From: Krumholzibacterium sp965370495
GTDB taxonomy: Bacteria; Krumholzibacteriota; Krumholzibacteriia; Krumholzibacteriales; Krumholzibacteriaceae
NCBI GenBank assembly: GCA_965370495.1
Contig: CBDUUV010000058.1
Span: 1-15,542 of the forward strand
Direction: 5' to 3'
Length of the DNA: 15,542 nucleotides
This document shows, one piece after another, positions 1 through 6,250 of the stretch. A program made the position numbers and the translations under genes. Position 1 is the first letter of the stretch. Each line of letters starts with the position of its first letter. The notes beneath the pieces were generated by a model, which was not told where the DNA came from, searched no databases, and saw only the letters and a program-made list of their open reading frames with translations.

Positions 1-90
1 AGGAACTATTATTAAGTCCATACTTCACCCATTCACTTAAGCAGGCGAATATTGTCTTTATGTTGTGTCGGTTATGTGATACAATATGTG

Positions 91-224
91 TTGTTGAATA
101 GCTTATAGCACTTGTAGTACTCACGGTGTTTGTGACATGTGAGAACGGTGGTGTAAGCGAATTTAGCTTAGTCGGGGAATCATCAACAGACCTTTCTTCC
201 AGTGCTACAAGTATCGTTCAACAA
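91..224. repeat. Long imperfect inverted repeat in the gene-free left edge
   Basis: Two arms face each other. TTGTTGAA (91-98) matches TTCAACAA (217-224) perfectly. ACTTGTAGTACT (110-121) matches AGTGCTACAAGT (201-212) at 11 of 12 positions. The distance between the two blocks is 11 bases in the left arm and 4 in the right, so the arms are homologous with a small indel. About 80 bases lie between the arms. The whole of 1-274 is more AT-rich than the genes to its right and I see no credible coding frame or clear promoter in it. The repeat could be a remnant of a small mobile element or a large RNA or DNA fold. No transposase is visible in the window. Confidence 0.5.
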
Positions 225-274
225 TTAAATCAATTTCTGTGTCTCCGAAGGTTTCCGCAAGGAGGGGATTGATC

Positions 275-832
275 ATGAGGAGAATGATATTGGTTTTTGC
301 CATCATTGCCTTGATTCCGGGGATGTTGATGGCATACGCATCACTGGGCATTTATCATGAGGGCAAACTGTATTACCATCCAGATGCGCCTTTTACAGTA
401 TTTCCGTTGCATCTGTATATTGTTCACACGGAACATTTTGTTACCGCAGTGGAATACCAGCTACAGACACCCAGCGATGGTGAGCATCTGAATTTCATTG
501 TAATCAGTGTCTCGTATCCGCCGAATCAGTCCATTTCCCTGGGCGATCCGTTCGGGGGGCATTCTATCGCTTTCTGGCCTCCATGTACGGGATATCCGCA
601 TGGGTATGACATCCTTGCGACATATACCTGCATGGTCCTGGTGCCATGTGACGCGATGCTGGAATATCCACTGGTTATAGGGCCGCATCCTGACACTGGT
701 GAACTGCGTGGTACCTTCACTCCTGATAATGAGATGTTCGGGATCGTCGGATTAACTACGATATTGTGCGGTGATGCAATGCCAGTCGACGGAGACAGCT
801 GGGGATCAGTGAAAGCATTGTTCAGGGAGTAA
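275..832 (+). CDS. Small exported protein of unknown function
   Basis: I do not recognise a named family. The ATG at 275 is preferred over the in-frame GTG at 239 because a strong ribosome binding site (AAGGAGGGG, about 258-266) sits eight bases upstream of it. It also places a classical Sec signal at the very N-terminus: two arginines, then a hydrophobic stretch (about residues 4-18) and an AYA cleavage-like site. The predicted precursor is 185 residues. The mature part is rich in aromatic residues, proline and predicted beta strand. It has four cysteines (in PPCTG, YTCMV, VPCDA and ILCGD), enough for two disulfides, which fits a periplasmic or surface location. The protein ends in SWGSVKALFRE. 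I recall similar SWG-x-(I/V)-K-x-L-(Y/F)-R tails on exported proteins of FCB-group candidate phyla, but this is memory and unchecked. It stands alone in the region. Confidence 0.75.
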   Translation: MRRMILVFAIIALIPGMLMAYASLGIYHEGKLYYHPDAPFTVFPLHLYIVHTEHFVTAVEYQLQTPSDGEHLNFIVISVSYPPNQSISLGDPFGGHSIAFWPPCTGYPHGYDILATYTCMVLVPCDAMLEYPLVIGPHPDTGELRGTFTPDNEMFGIVGLTTILCGDAMPVDGDSWGSVKALFRE

Positions 833-850
833 TTCCTGATCGACAGCTGA

Positions 851-1156
851 CGGGTTTATCAGAATGACCTCGAGGGCGGTATTGTCCCGTGTCCCAGGGA
901 AATCAGGTCGGCAGATATTCGTGCTTTCGATTTCTCGAGCGAGGCCAAGGTCAAAGTGCTGGATATGGCTTATGACGCAAAGGGCGACGTGTAAGGCGAT
1001 CTCGTCGATTATTCGCCGGAGATCAACAAAAAGCCGGTCATGACGGTCCTTCGTATTTATAGGGAAGAAGGTTTCCTGGCGGAACTGCCCGAATTCGCCG
1101 GGAACTTCCTTGCGAGATACCCCGAAGCATTCACCAGTACCGGGGTAGACAAATGA
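851..1156 (+). pseudogene. Decayed gene fragment, interrupted by an in-frame TAA
   Basis: A single frame reads as plausible protein from 851 to the TGA at 1154-1156 apart from one TAA at 992-994. The part before the stop contains GGIVPCPREIRSADIRAFDF and ends in DAKGDV. The part after it begins GDLVDYSPEI and runs to STGVDK. Composition and codon use look coding on both sides of the stop. No start codon with a ribosome binding site is visible at the 5' end, where a TGA (848-850) closes the frame, so the gene also seems to have lost its N-terminus. An ATG at 1040 could in principle express the last 38 residues, but it has no convincing binding site. I cannot name the family. The fragment ends 34 bases before the radical SAM gene and may once have been its operon partner. 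Confidence 0.5.
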
Positions 1157-1190
1157 GCGCGGTTAGTGGTAAAGTCTACCGGGATACGAA

Positions 1191-2201
1191 ATGCAATCGA
1201 GAAGAGAGTTCATAAGTTCGGTTTTCTGTTTCGGGCTTACACTGCCACTGACTACCGCCATGGCATCTTCCAGAAGCTCCGATCCGTCGTATATAAAGCT
1301 TCACCGAAGTGGTGAACTGAAAAAGAGGGGAGAAGCACTTTGGCGGATTATGGACAACTGTACCCTCTGCCCACGCGAGTGCGGGACTAAAAGGCTGGAG
1401 GGCGAGAGGGGATTCTGCCAGGCGTCTTCGGTTCTGGAGATCGCGTCGTTCCATCCCCATTTCGGCGAGGAAAGACCCCTTGTGGGTAGGGGAGGTTCGG
1501 GAACGATATTCATGACGAACTGCGCGCTCAGGTGCGTCTTCTGTATCAACGGAGAGATCAGCCAGGGAGGGCAGGGATCGAGAAAGAGCATTGAGGATCT
1601 GGCCTCGATGATGCTCAAGCTCCAGCAGACAGGTTGTCACAATATAAACATCGTCACGCCGACGCACTATTCTCCGCACATACTTCTCGCGCTCGATATC
1701 GCCGCATCAAGGGGGCTGAGGCTTCCCCTGGTCTACAATAGCTGCGGCTGGGAAAAGGTTGAGATACTGCAGATGCTCGACGGCGTGGTGGATATCTACC
1801 TGCCCGATTTCAAGTACTTCGACGGCCGCATGGCCGAGAGGTATTCGTCGGGAGCCAGGACCTATCCGCAGGTCACCAAAGCGGCCTTGCTCGAGATGAA
1901 CCGGCAGGTCGGCACCGCGCACCCGAACGAAGACGGTATCATGCAGAGGGGACTGATGATGAGACATCTCGTCATGCCCGGCAACGTAAGCGGTTCGGTG
2001 AAGGTGATCGAATGGATCGCTACCAATCTGCCGAAAGACACCTACCTGAATATAATGTCGCAGTACAGGCCGGCATACAAGGCGTTTGATTACCCCGAGA
2101 TCGCAAGAAAGATATCGAACAGTGAATACAGGGATGTTGTCAGGGCGGCGAAGGAATCGGGCCTGACGAATCTCGATATACAGGGGCACGCGTTTTTCTG
2201 A
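1191..2201 (+). CDS. Radical SAM protein, PflX/COG1313 type, with twin-arginine-like signal
   Basis: The 336-residue protein carries the radical SAM cluster motif CALRCVFC (Cys111, Cys115, Cys118), which binds a 4Fe-4S cluster that cleaves S-adenosylmethionine. Upstream is the second cysteine set typical of the PflX-like group: CTLCPREC followed by GERGFC (Cys57, 60, 64, 76). Downstream, NIVTPTHYSPHILLALDIA is also characteristic of that group. The proteins resemble pyruvate-formate-lyase activating enzymes, but their substrate is not established. The N-terminus MQSRREFISS followed by a hydrophobic stretch and AMA (residue 25) looks like a twin-arginine export signal, which is unusual for a radical SAM enzyme. 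The ATG at 1191 has only a weak binding site, but the signal and the cysteine set leave little room for a later start. No glycyl radical enzyme is encoded nearby. Confidence 0.88.
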   Translation: MQSRREFISSVFCFGLTLPLTTAMASSRSSDPSYIKLHRSGELKKRGEALWRIMDNCTLCPRECGTKRLEGERGFCQASSVLEIASFHPHFGEERPLVGRGGSGTIFMTNCALRCVFCINGEISQGGQGSRKSIEDLASMMLKLQQTGCHNINIVTPTHYSPHILLALDIAASRGLRLPLVYNSCGWEKVEILQMLDGVVDIYLPDFKYFDGRMAERYSSGARTYPQVTKAALLEMNRQVGTAHPNEDGIMQRGLMMRHLVMPGNVSGSVKVIEWIATNLPKDTYLNIMSQYRPAYKAFDYPEIARKISNSEYRDVVRAAKESGLTNLDIQGHAFF

Positions 2202-2307
2202 ATCACTGAAAGCGATTACGATCAGGACTAACAGGAGAAAGGCGCCGGGGCATGTATTATTCGCCTTCCCCTGAAAAAACGGGGAATGTCCAAAAAAACT
2301 TTCAGGG

Positions 2308-2336
2308 TTGACTTGCCGCCAAAGCAAAGGTACATT
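2308..2336 (+). promoter_or_regulatory. Sigma70-type promoter upstream of the heptosyltransferase
   Basis: TTGACT (2308-2313) and TACATT (2331-2336) are separated by exactly 17 bases. This is five of six and four of six matches to the consensus. Transcription would start near 2343, leaving a leader of about 165 bases before the TTG at 2508. The prediction rests on sequence match only. Confidence 0.55.
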
Positions 2337-2355
2337 TGAATAGAATTTTTGTTCT

Positions 2356-2417
2356 CATGCCTGCTCCTTTCGTTTGTTTTACAACGATTCAATGCCAGAG
2401 GAACAGGCGTGTTTTTT
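2356..2417 (+). terminator. Terminator-like stem with T6 run in the heptosyltransferase leader
   Basis: CATGCCTG (2356-2363) pairs with CAGGCGTG (2404-2411), eight pairs including one G-U. The stem extends past one mismatch through TCC (2365-2367) with GGA (2400-2402). Inside the loop, TTGT and ACAA around 2374-2384 can form a small nested hairpin. TTTTTT (2412-2417) follows the outer stem directly, as in an intrinsic terminator. It lies only about 15 bases after the predicted transcription start and about 90 bases before the heptosyltransferase gene. It could therefore attenuate that gene or end a short non-coding RNA of roughly 75 bases. Confidence 0.45.
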
Positions 2418-2507
2418 CAGTACTACTTTCAGCAACAAGAGCTAAACAACAAAAACCACTGTGGATATGGATATCAGGTTGTATGAAGCACTATTGGGGA
2501 CAAGGCG

Positions 2508-3518
2508 TTGAGTTATAATAAAATACTTGTTATCCAGACAGCTTTTCTCGGCGATCTTGTGATGACCACTCCGTTGTTCAGGGAACTGAAAAGGGTTTAT
2601 CCGGAAGCCAGGATAGACGTGGTCGTGATTCCTGAAACCATGGGAATAATCAGGAATAACCCGTATATTGACGATGTATTCCTTTTCAACAAGAGGAAGA
2701 AGAAAAGCAAATTCCTGAGCTTCTGGTTCCTTGTCAAAGAGATCAGAAAGCGCAGGTATGACGTTGCATATTCCCTTACCACATCGACGACATCGTCCCT
2801 GATTATGGTGCTGGGGAATATTCCAAAAAGGATCGGTTTGCACGGAATGAGATTTCTGACTCATCCTGTGACATTCAGCGCGGGGACGCATTTTCGCCAG
2901 GTAGTCGTGGAGCTTCTTTCAAAGACTTCTGATATATCCGTGGCGGATATGTCTACGGAGTTGTTTCCGGGTGACGATGACAGAATCAGGGCCCGGGAAT
3001 TGTTGACGGGCAGTTCGGCCCGATTGAATATAGGAATAGCACCGGGTTCTGTCAGGGAGACCAAGAAATGGCCGGAAGAACATTTCGGAAAGCTGTTGGA
3101 CATGTTGTCTGGAAAAAATATCAGTATATTTTTTATCGGCAGCAAAGACGATCATCCTTTGTGTGAAAAGATAATCCGGAGCAGCTCAAATGAAAAATGT
3201 ACCAACCTGGCTGGAGAGCTGGGATTACTGGGTTCGACTGCAGTAATTGAAATACTTGACCTTATGATCACAAATGACAGCGCTCCTCTGCACATGTCGA
3301 ATGCTGTCAATACGCCTGTACTGGCATTTTTCGGCCCTACGGTAAGAGAATATGGATGTTATCCTTACAGGGAAAACGATAAGATGCTGGAAATAGAGAT
3401 GGCGTGCCGCCCGTGCGGAATACATGGAGGGCGAACATGTTCACTGGGGCATCATGATTGCCTGCGGCTTATCAACCCGGAGTTGGTTTACAATGAAATA
3501 ATGAAATATTATGAATGA
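2508..3518 (+). CDS. waaF: Lipopolysaccharide heptosyltransferase, GT9 family (WaaF-like)
   Basis: The enzyme transfers heptose from ADP-heptose to the inner core of lipopolysaccharide at the cytoplasmic face of the inner membrane. The 336-residue length is normal for the family. The N-terminus KILVIQTAFLGDLVMTTPLF carries the GT9 acceptor-side motif with the conserved aspartate (Asp16). The C-terminal half has the nucleotide-sugar region, IGIAPGSVRETKKWPEEHF and then TNDSAPLHMSNAV with FFGPT. A cysteine set near the end (CRPCG, TCSLGHHDC) is common in heptosyltransferase II-like proteins. The start is a TTG with AAGG and GGGG upstream; no ATG fits the conserved beginning. A promoter and a terminator-like stem precede it. 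It converges with the next glycan gene, 43 bases away. The exact acceptor is uncertain, since other GT9 heptosyltransferases look similar. Confidence 0.88.
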   Translation: MSYNKILVIQTAFLGDLVMTTPLFRELKRVYPEARIDVVVIPETMGIIRNNPYIDDVFLFNKRKKKSKFLSFWFLVKEIRKRRYDVAYSLTTSTTSSLIMVLGNIPKRIGLHGMRFLTHPVTFSAGTHFRQVVVELLSKTSDISVADMSTELFPGDDDRIRARELLTGSSARLNIGIAPGSVRETKKWPEEHFGKLLDMLSGKNISIFFIGSKDDHPLCEKIIRSSSNEKCTNLAGELGLLGSTAVIEILDLMITNDSAPLHMSNAVNTPVLAFFGPTVREYGCYPYRENDKMLEIEMACRPCGIHGGRTCSLGHHDCLRLINPELVYNEIMKYYE

Positions 3519-3561
3519 TCTTCAATGACATGGCGACAACGTAACCACCCAAAAACAAATT

Positions 3562-4608
3562 TCAGAGCAACCCGTTTTTCTTCAGGAAACCAGAGATCAA
3601 AAGAGTGGATTTCCTGCAATGATTCCCAATGCTGTCACCAAAGAATATTTCCAGGGCCCTTTTTCTTGCATCTGACAAGTTGGCAGGATTATCGAAAATC
3701 GAATCCAGTCGGCCGGCAAGCTCGTTGAAATCACCGATCTTGTGAGTCAGGTCATTGATGATGCCGGTAACCTCTGGCTCGGTCCTTTTCGAAATTCCGG
3801 TATTGAAACATATTATGGGCCTGTCGAGCGGGCAGTATTCAGCGATTATGGAGCTTGTATCCGAGATCAGCAGATCGGAAAGCAGCATAAAAGGGTAAAG
3901 TGAAACATTCTCTATATAGTGAACATTCTCCGTGCTTTTAATAATTTCGATAATTTTTCTGCTCGTAAACGGGTGTACGGTAGCCAGGATGTTATACTTG
4001 TCAGTCAATTGATCGAGTTTGTCGTACCACAGGTTCACCGCGGACATCCCTGAGTTGTTCCAGGTGGCCGAAAAGAGAAGCGTCTTTTTTTCAGGATCGA
4101 GATTCAATCGATTTTTCAGCTTCTGCAGTGTGGAAGAATCGATCGACCCGTCAAGAAGCGAATCGAGCTTGGGAAATCCCCCATCGACTGAATTTGTTAT
4201 TCCGCACCGGCGGGCTTTTTCGACTTCATGAGCGGAAGTCATGAGAAAAAGGTCGAACGCATTGTATCTCGATGGATCTATCATTTTCTTGAAATGATAG
4301 GGTCCGTGTCTCAGTCCGATCCGGGTGATGCTGCCGCAGGGGAATCTGTGAAGAGCATGCCTTGCCATGATCACAGCATCGGGGAAAACAGGCCAGGTCC
4401 TGACTTTCGTGACATGGCTTTTCAGCTTGTCAGCTATTTTTCTGTTACGGGCGACATATTCGATTCCCGGGATATCGATATTTCTACATATCTCATAATC
4501 AAGCTCATTGTCACAGTAGAATACGATTTGTTTCTTCCCGCGAAACAATTTTACAAGATACCAGGCCAGAATATAAGGATACTTCAGGATATAATATGAA
4601 AGGATCAT
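3562..4608 (-). CDS. CDP-glycerol glycerophosphotransferase-family protein (TagB/TagF-like)
   Basis: The 348-residue protein matches the layout of the CDP-glycerol:poly(glycerophosphate) glycerophosphotransferase family (PF04464). Such enzymes move glycerol-phosphate or similar polyol-phosphate groups onto cell-surface glycans. Visible landmarks are RHGPYHFK with the conserved His101-Gly102, GFPKLDSLL (about 144-152), the HP pair at 212-213 in ILATVHPF, and LLISDTSSIIAEY (about 246-258) followed by LDRPIICF. The N-terminal 23 residues are hydrophobic and aromatic and probably dock the protein on the membrane. There is no extra N-terminal glycosyltransferase domain. A promoter lies 68-96 bases upstream. 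In a Gram-negative setting the product is more likely to decorate O-antigen or capsule than teichoic acid; this is inferred from the neighbouring heptosyltransferase. Confidence 0.82.
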   Translation of the reverse strand: MILSYYILKYPYILAWYLVKLFRGKKQIVFYCDNELDYEICRNIDIPGIEYVARNRKIADKLKSHVTKVRTWPVFPDAVIMARHALHRFPCGSITRIGLRHGPYHFKKMIDPSRYNAFDLFLMTSAHEVEKARRCGITNSVDGGFPKLDSLLDGSIDSSTLQKLKNRLNLDPEKKTLLFSATWNNSGMSAVNLWYDKLDQLTDKYNILATVHPFTSRKIIEIIKSTENVHYIENVSLYPFMLLSDLLISDTSSIIAEYCPLDRPIICFNTGISKRTEPEVTGIINDLTHKIGDFNELAGRLDSIFDNPANLSDARKRALEIFFGDSIGNHCRKSTLLISGFLKKNGLL

Positions 4609-4675
4609 GATCCGGTATTATTTCTGTTTCGGGTACACTGAAAAACTTATTTGATTTACAAAGATATTCCGCAAA

Positions 4676-4704
4676 ATTATAGGACGTATTGTGCCTTGTG
4701 ACAA
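4676..4704 (-). promoter_or_regulatory. Minus-strand sigma70-type promoter for the glycerophosphotransferase-family gene
   Basis: Read on the minus strand, TTGTCA (4704 down to 4699) and a perfect TATAAT (4681 down to 4676) are 17 bases apart. Transcription would start near 4669, about 60 bases before the ATG whose first base is 4608. The -35 element lies about 25 bases from the -35 element of the divergent ATPase promoter, so one regulator or local supercoiling could affect both. Confidence 0.62.
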
Positions 4705-4729
4705 GCAAATACCCAATGATTTTACAGCG

Positions 4730-4758
4730 TTGACAACTTTTCTGTGACAGACTATACT
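4730..4758 (+). promoter_or_regulatory. Near-consensus sigma70-type promoter of the ATPase operon
   Basis: A perfect -35 hexamer, TTGACA (4730-4735), is followed after exactly 17 bases by TATACT (4753-4758), five of six matches. The predicted start is near 4765 and the leader to the first gene is about 45 bases. This is the strongest promoter-like sequence in the window. No other clear promoter is seen before the end of the ATPase genes, so it is likely to drive all nine of them. Confidence 0.7.
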
Positions 4759-4768
4759 GCCACATTAT

Positions 4769-4786
4769 CCCGGATTGCTTTCCGGG
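4769..4786 (+). promoter_or_regulatory. Hairpin in the ATPase operon leader
   Basis: CCCGGA (4769-4774) and TCCGGG (4781-4786) form a six-pair GC-rich stem with a TTGCTT loop. It begins a few bases after the predicted transcription start and ends 16 bases before the AGGAG ribosome binding site (4802-4806). A stem at the very 5' end of an mRNA usually protects it from decay; a role in translation control is also possible. There is no T run, so it is not a terminator. Confidence 0.4.
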
Positions 4787-4811
4787 TGTGTATTTCGCGT
4801 CAGGAGTGGTT

Positions 4812-5132
4812 TTGAAAGAGATCGTAAAAAAAATAATGGAAGCAGAGAAAGAAATCCGCGGCAAGGTCGAGGATGCTCATTCGCAAGCTCAGAAGATCGT
4901 ACGCTCAGCTGAAACCAGCAGTCGTGAGATCGTCGAAAAAAGCAGGCAGAAAGCTGTAAAAGACGGCCAGGATCTTATCGAACGCCTGACAAACGAGGCG
5001 GAAAAGGAAAGAGACCTCCAGGTAGGAAAGGTCAAAGGTGGCGGCGCGGAGCTTATGAACAAGCGAAGCTCAGAGATCGAAGGGGCTGTAAAACGCATAA
5101 TAGATATTGTCACAGGCAGGGAACAGGCCTGA
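4812..5132 (+). CDS. atpH: A/V-type ATP synthase subunit H (peripheral stalk)
   Basis: This 106-residue protein is almost entirely charged, alanine-rich coiled coil. It lacks any membrane segment. Its size, composition and first position in the operon match subunit H of archaeal-type ATPases (AhaH; NtpF in Enterococcus naming). H pairs with subunit E to form the peripheral stalk, which holds the A/B head against the torque of the rotor. The TTG at 4812 is chosen because AGGAG (4802-4806) is five bases upstream. In-frame GTG codons at 4788 and 4806 either lack a binding site or overlap it. The C-terminal part (about residues 70-106) probably forms the globular end that contacts the head. Sequence identity is inherently weak for such coiled coils, so the call leans on context. 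Confidence 0.8.
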   Translation: MKEIVKKIMEAEKEIRGKVEDAHSQAQKIVRSAETSSREIVEKSRQKAVKDGQDLIERLTNEAEKERDLQVGKVKGGGAELMNKRSSEIEGAVKRIIDIVTGREQA

Positions 5133-5178
5133 CCCCGCGGATCACACCCTGTTTTGATTCAGAACTCAGGAGATCGTT

Positions 5179-6240
5179 ATGATATTCGGGCCGATCAGCA
5201 AATATGCTTTAATCAACGCGAAAGTAAGGGCTCGCCTGAGTACCCTGCTTGATATTCAACAGATCAACCGCCTGGCCGAAGCCCGTGATCTTGCCGATTT
5301 CTATGCCACACTTGACGGAACGACATATGAAGAGATATTTGCCAGGCCCGAGATCTTCTTCGATCCCAGGGTCGGGGAAAGACTACTGCTGGAGAGGGAA
5401 GTGAGGTGGCATTCAGAGCTACTCAGGGATATGCGGGGCCCTGAAAGGGAACTCATCTCACATTTTCTCGAGAAATACGAGATCGAAAACCTTAAAACCG
5501 CTTTCAGGATCCGTGAAAAGAAACACGATGGCGAGGATATGAAATTTCTTATCCGGCAGAACCTTCCACACGCACTCCCATACCAGGCGATATCTGAAGC
5601 GGCAGCGATGGAAGATGCCGTTTCATTTCTGGCAAGGTCGCCATTTTTCAAATCGGTCAATTCTGTTTTCGACGATTACAGGGAACGAGGCACCCTTTTC
5701 CCCATAGAGATCAATCTCGAAATAGATTATTACGAACGTCTCAAGGCCAGGGTTGAAAAACTCTCAAAAAAGGACCGTGAGATAGCCCGTAAACTTGTCG
5801 GGCTCGAGATCGACCAGAAGAATCTTGGGTGGCTGATCCGCCTGAAGTTCTATTACGATATCCCTGTAGGGAAACTTCTTGATTACAACATTCCGGGTGG
5901 TTACAGGATGACGCGCGACAGGCTCCGCCAGGCGTTCAAGGCTGAATCGATCGAAGATGTTCTTTCCGTCGCGTTGGAAAGATCGCTCAAAAACGTTTCC
6001 GGGATGCTGGTCCAGGGTCAGGACCTGAGCAAACTCTATCTCCTGGAGATCGTCCTGTGGAACATCCTGATAACCGAAGCCCGCAAGGTTCTGGGCGGAT
6101 TTCCCTTTACAATAGGGACCGTCTTGTCGTACCTGATACTCAAACGTACCGAGATCCGGAACATCATTACGATTTTGAACGGCAAGGTATACAAGATGGA
6201 TCGTGGAGAGATAGAAAGTCATTTGAGAGTCTCATTCTGA
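5179..6240 (+). CDS. atpC: A/V-type ATP synthase subunit C (rotor cap)
   Basis: The 353-residue soluble protein matches subunit C (NtpC, homologous to yeast subunit d). This subunit sits on top of the membrane ring and couples it to the central axle D-F. It is mostly helical, in keeping with the funnel-shaped three-part fold of the family. Typical stretches are KVRARLSTLLDIQQINRLAE near the start, HFLEKYEIENLKTAFRIREK in the middle and EIVLWNILITEARKVLGGFP followed by YLILKRTEIRNI at the end. The last corresponds to the conserved KxxExxNL-like C-terminal region. The ATG at 5179 has AGGAG at 5168-5172. The gene lies between H and I. In most archaeal-type operons C follows E, so its position here is unusual. 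Confidence 0.92.
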   Translation: MIFGPISKYALINAKVRARLSTLLDIQQINRLAEARDLADFYATLDGTTYEEIFARPEIFFDPRVGERLLLEREVRWHSELLRDMRGPERELISHFLEKYEIENLKTAFRIREKKHDGEDMKFLIRQNLPHALPYQAISEAAAMEDAVSFLARSPFFKSVNSVFDDYRERGTLFPIEINLEIDYYERLKARVEKLSKKDREIARKLVGLEIDQKNLGWLIRLKFYYDIPVGKLLDYNIPGGYRMTRDRLRQAFKAESIEDVLSVALERSLKNVSGMLVQGQDLSKLYLLEIVLWNILITEARKVLGGFPFTIGTVLSYLILKRTEIRNIITILNGKVYKMDRGEIESHLRVSF

Positions 6241-6250
6241 TGGTGGTGGT

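Larger units (their letters stand above)
2202..2507. other. Gene-free stretch between the radical SAM gene and the heptosyltransferase
   Basis: No credible coding frame is seen in these 306 bases. The left third contains a weak stem, TTCCCC (2266-2271) with GGGGAA (2281-2286), without a following T run; it may act as a poor terminator or mRNA end for the radical SAM gene. The middle holds a sigma70-type promoter (2308-2336), followed directly by a terminator-like stem with a T run (2356-2417). The last 90 bases hold nothing I can name except the ribosome binding site of the next gene. Confidence 0.55.

Noticed and set aside
992..994. Recoded stop (selenocysteine or pyrrolysine-like readthrough) in the fragment at 851-1156
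   Set aside because: The codon is TAA, which is not used for those residues, and the fragment also lacks a start, so decay is the simpler reading.
1191..2201. Possible AmmeMemoRadiSam system (AmrS-type radical SAM)
   Set aside because: The cysteine pattern and the TPTHY region fit the PflX/COG1313 group better, and neither AMMECR1 nor Memo is visible next to it.
2336..2518. A 60-codon frame beginning with TTG between the promoter and the heptosyltransferase
   Set aside because: It has no ribosome binding site, begins inside the predicted -10 region, overlaps the terminator-like stem and has an implausible composition.
4228..4599. Plus-strand frame of 123 codons inside the glycerophosphotransferase-family gene
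   Set aside because: It is antisense to a gene with clear family motifs and a promoter, and has no binding site.
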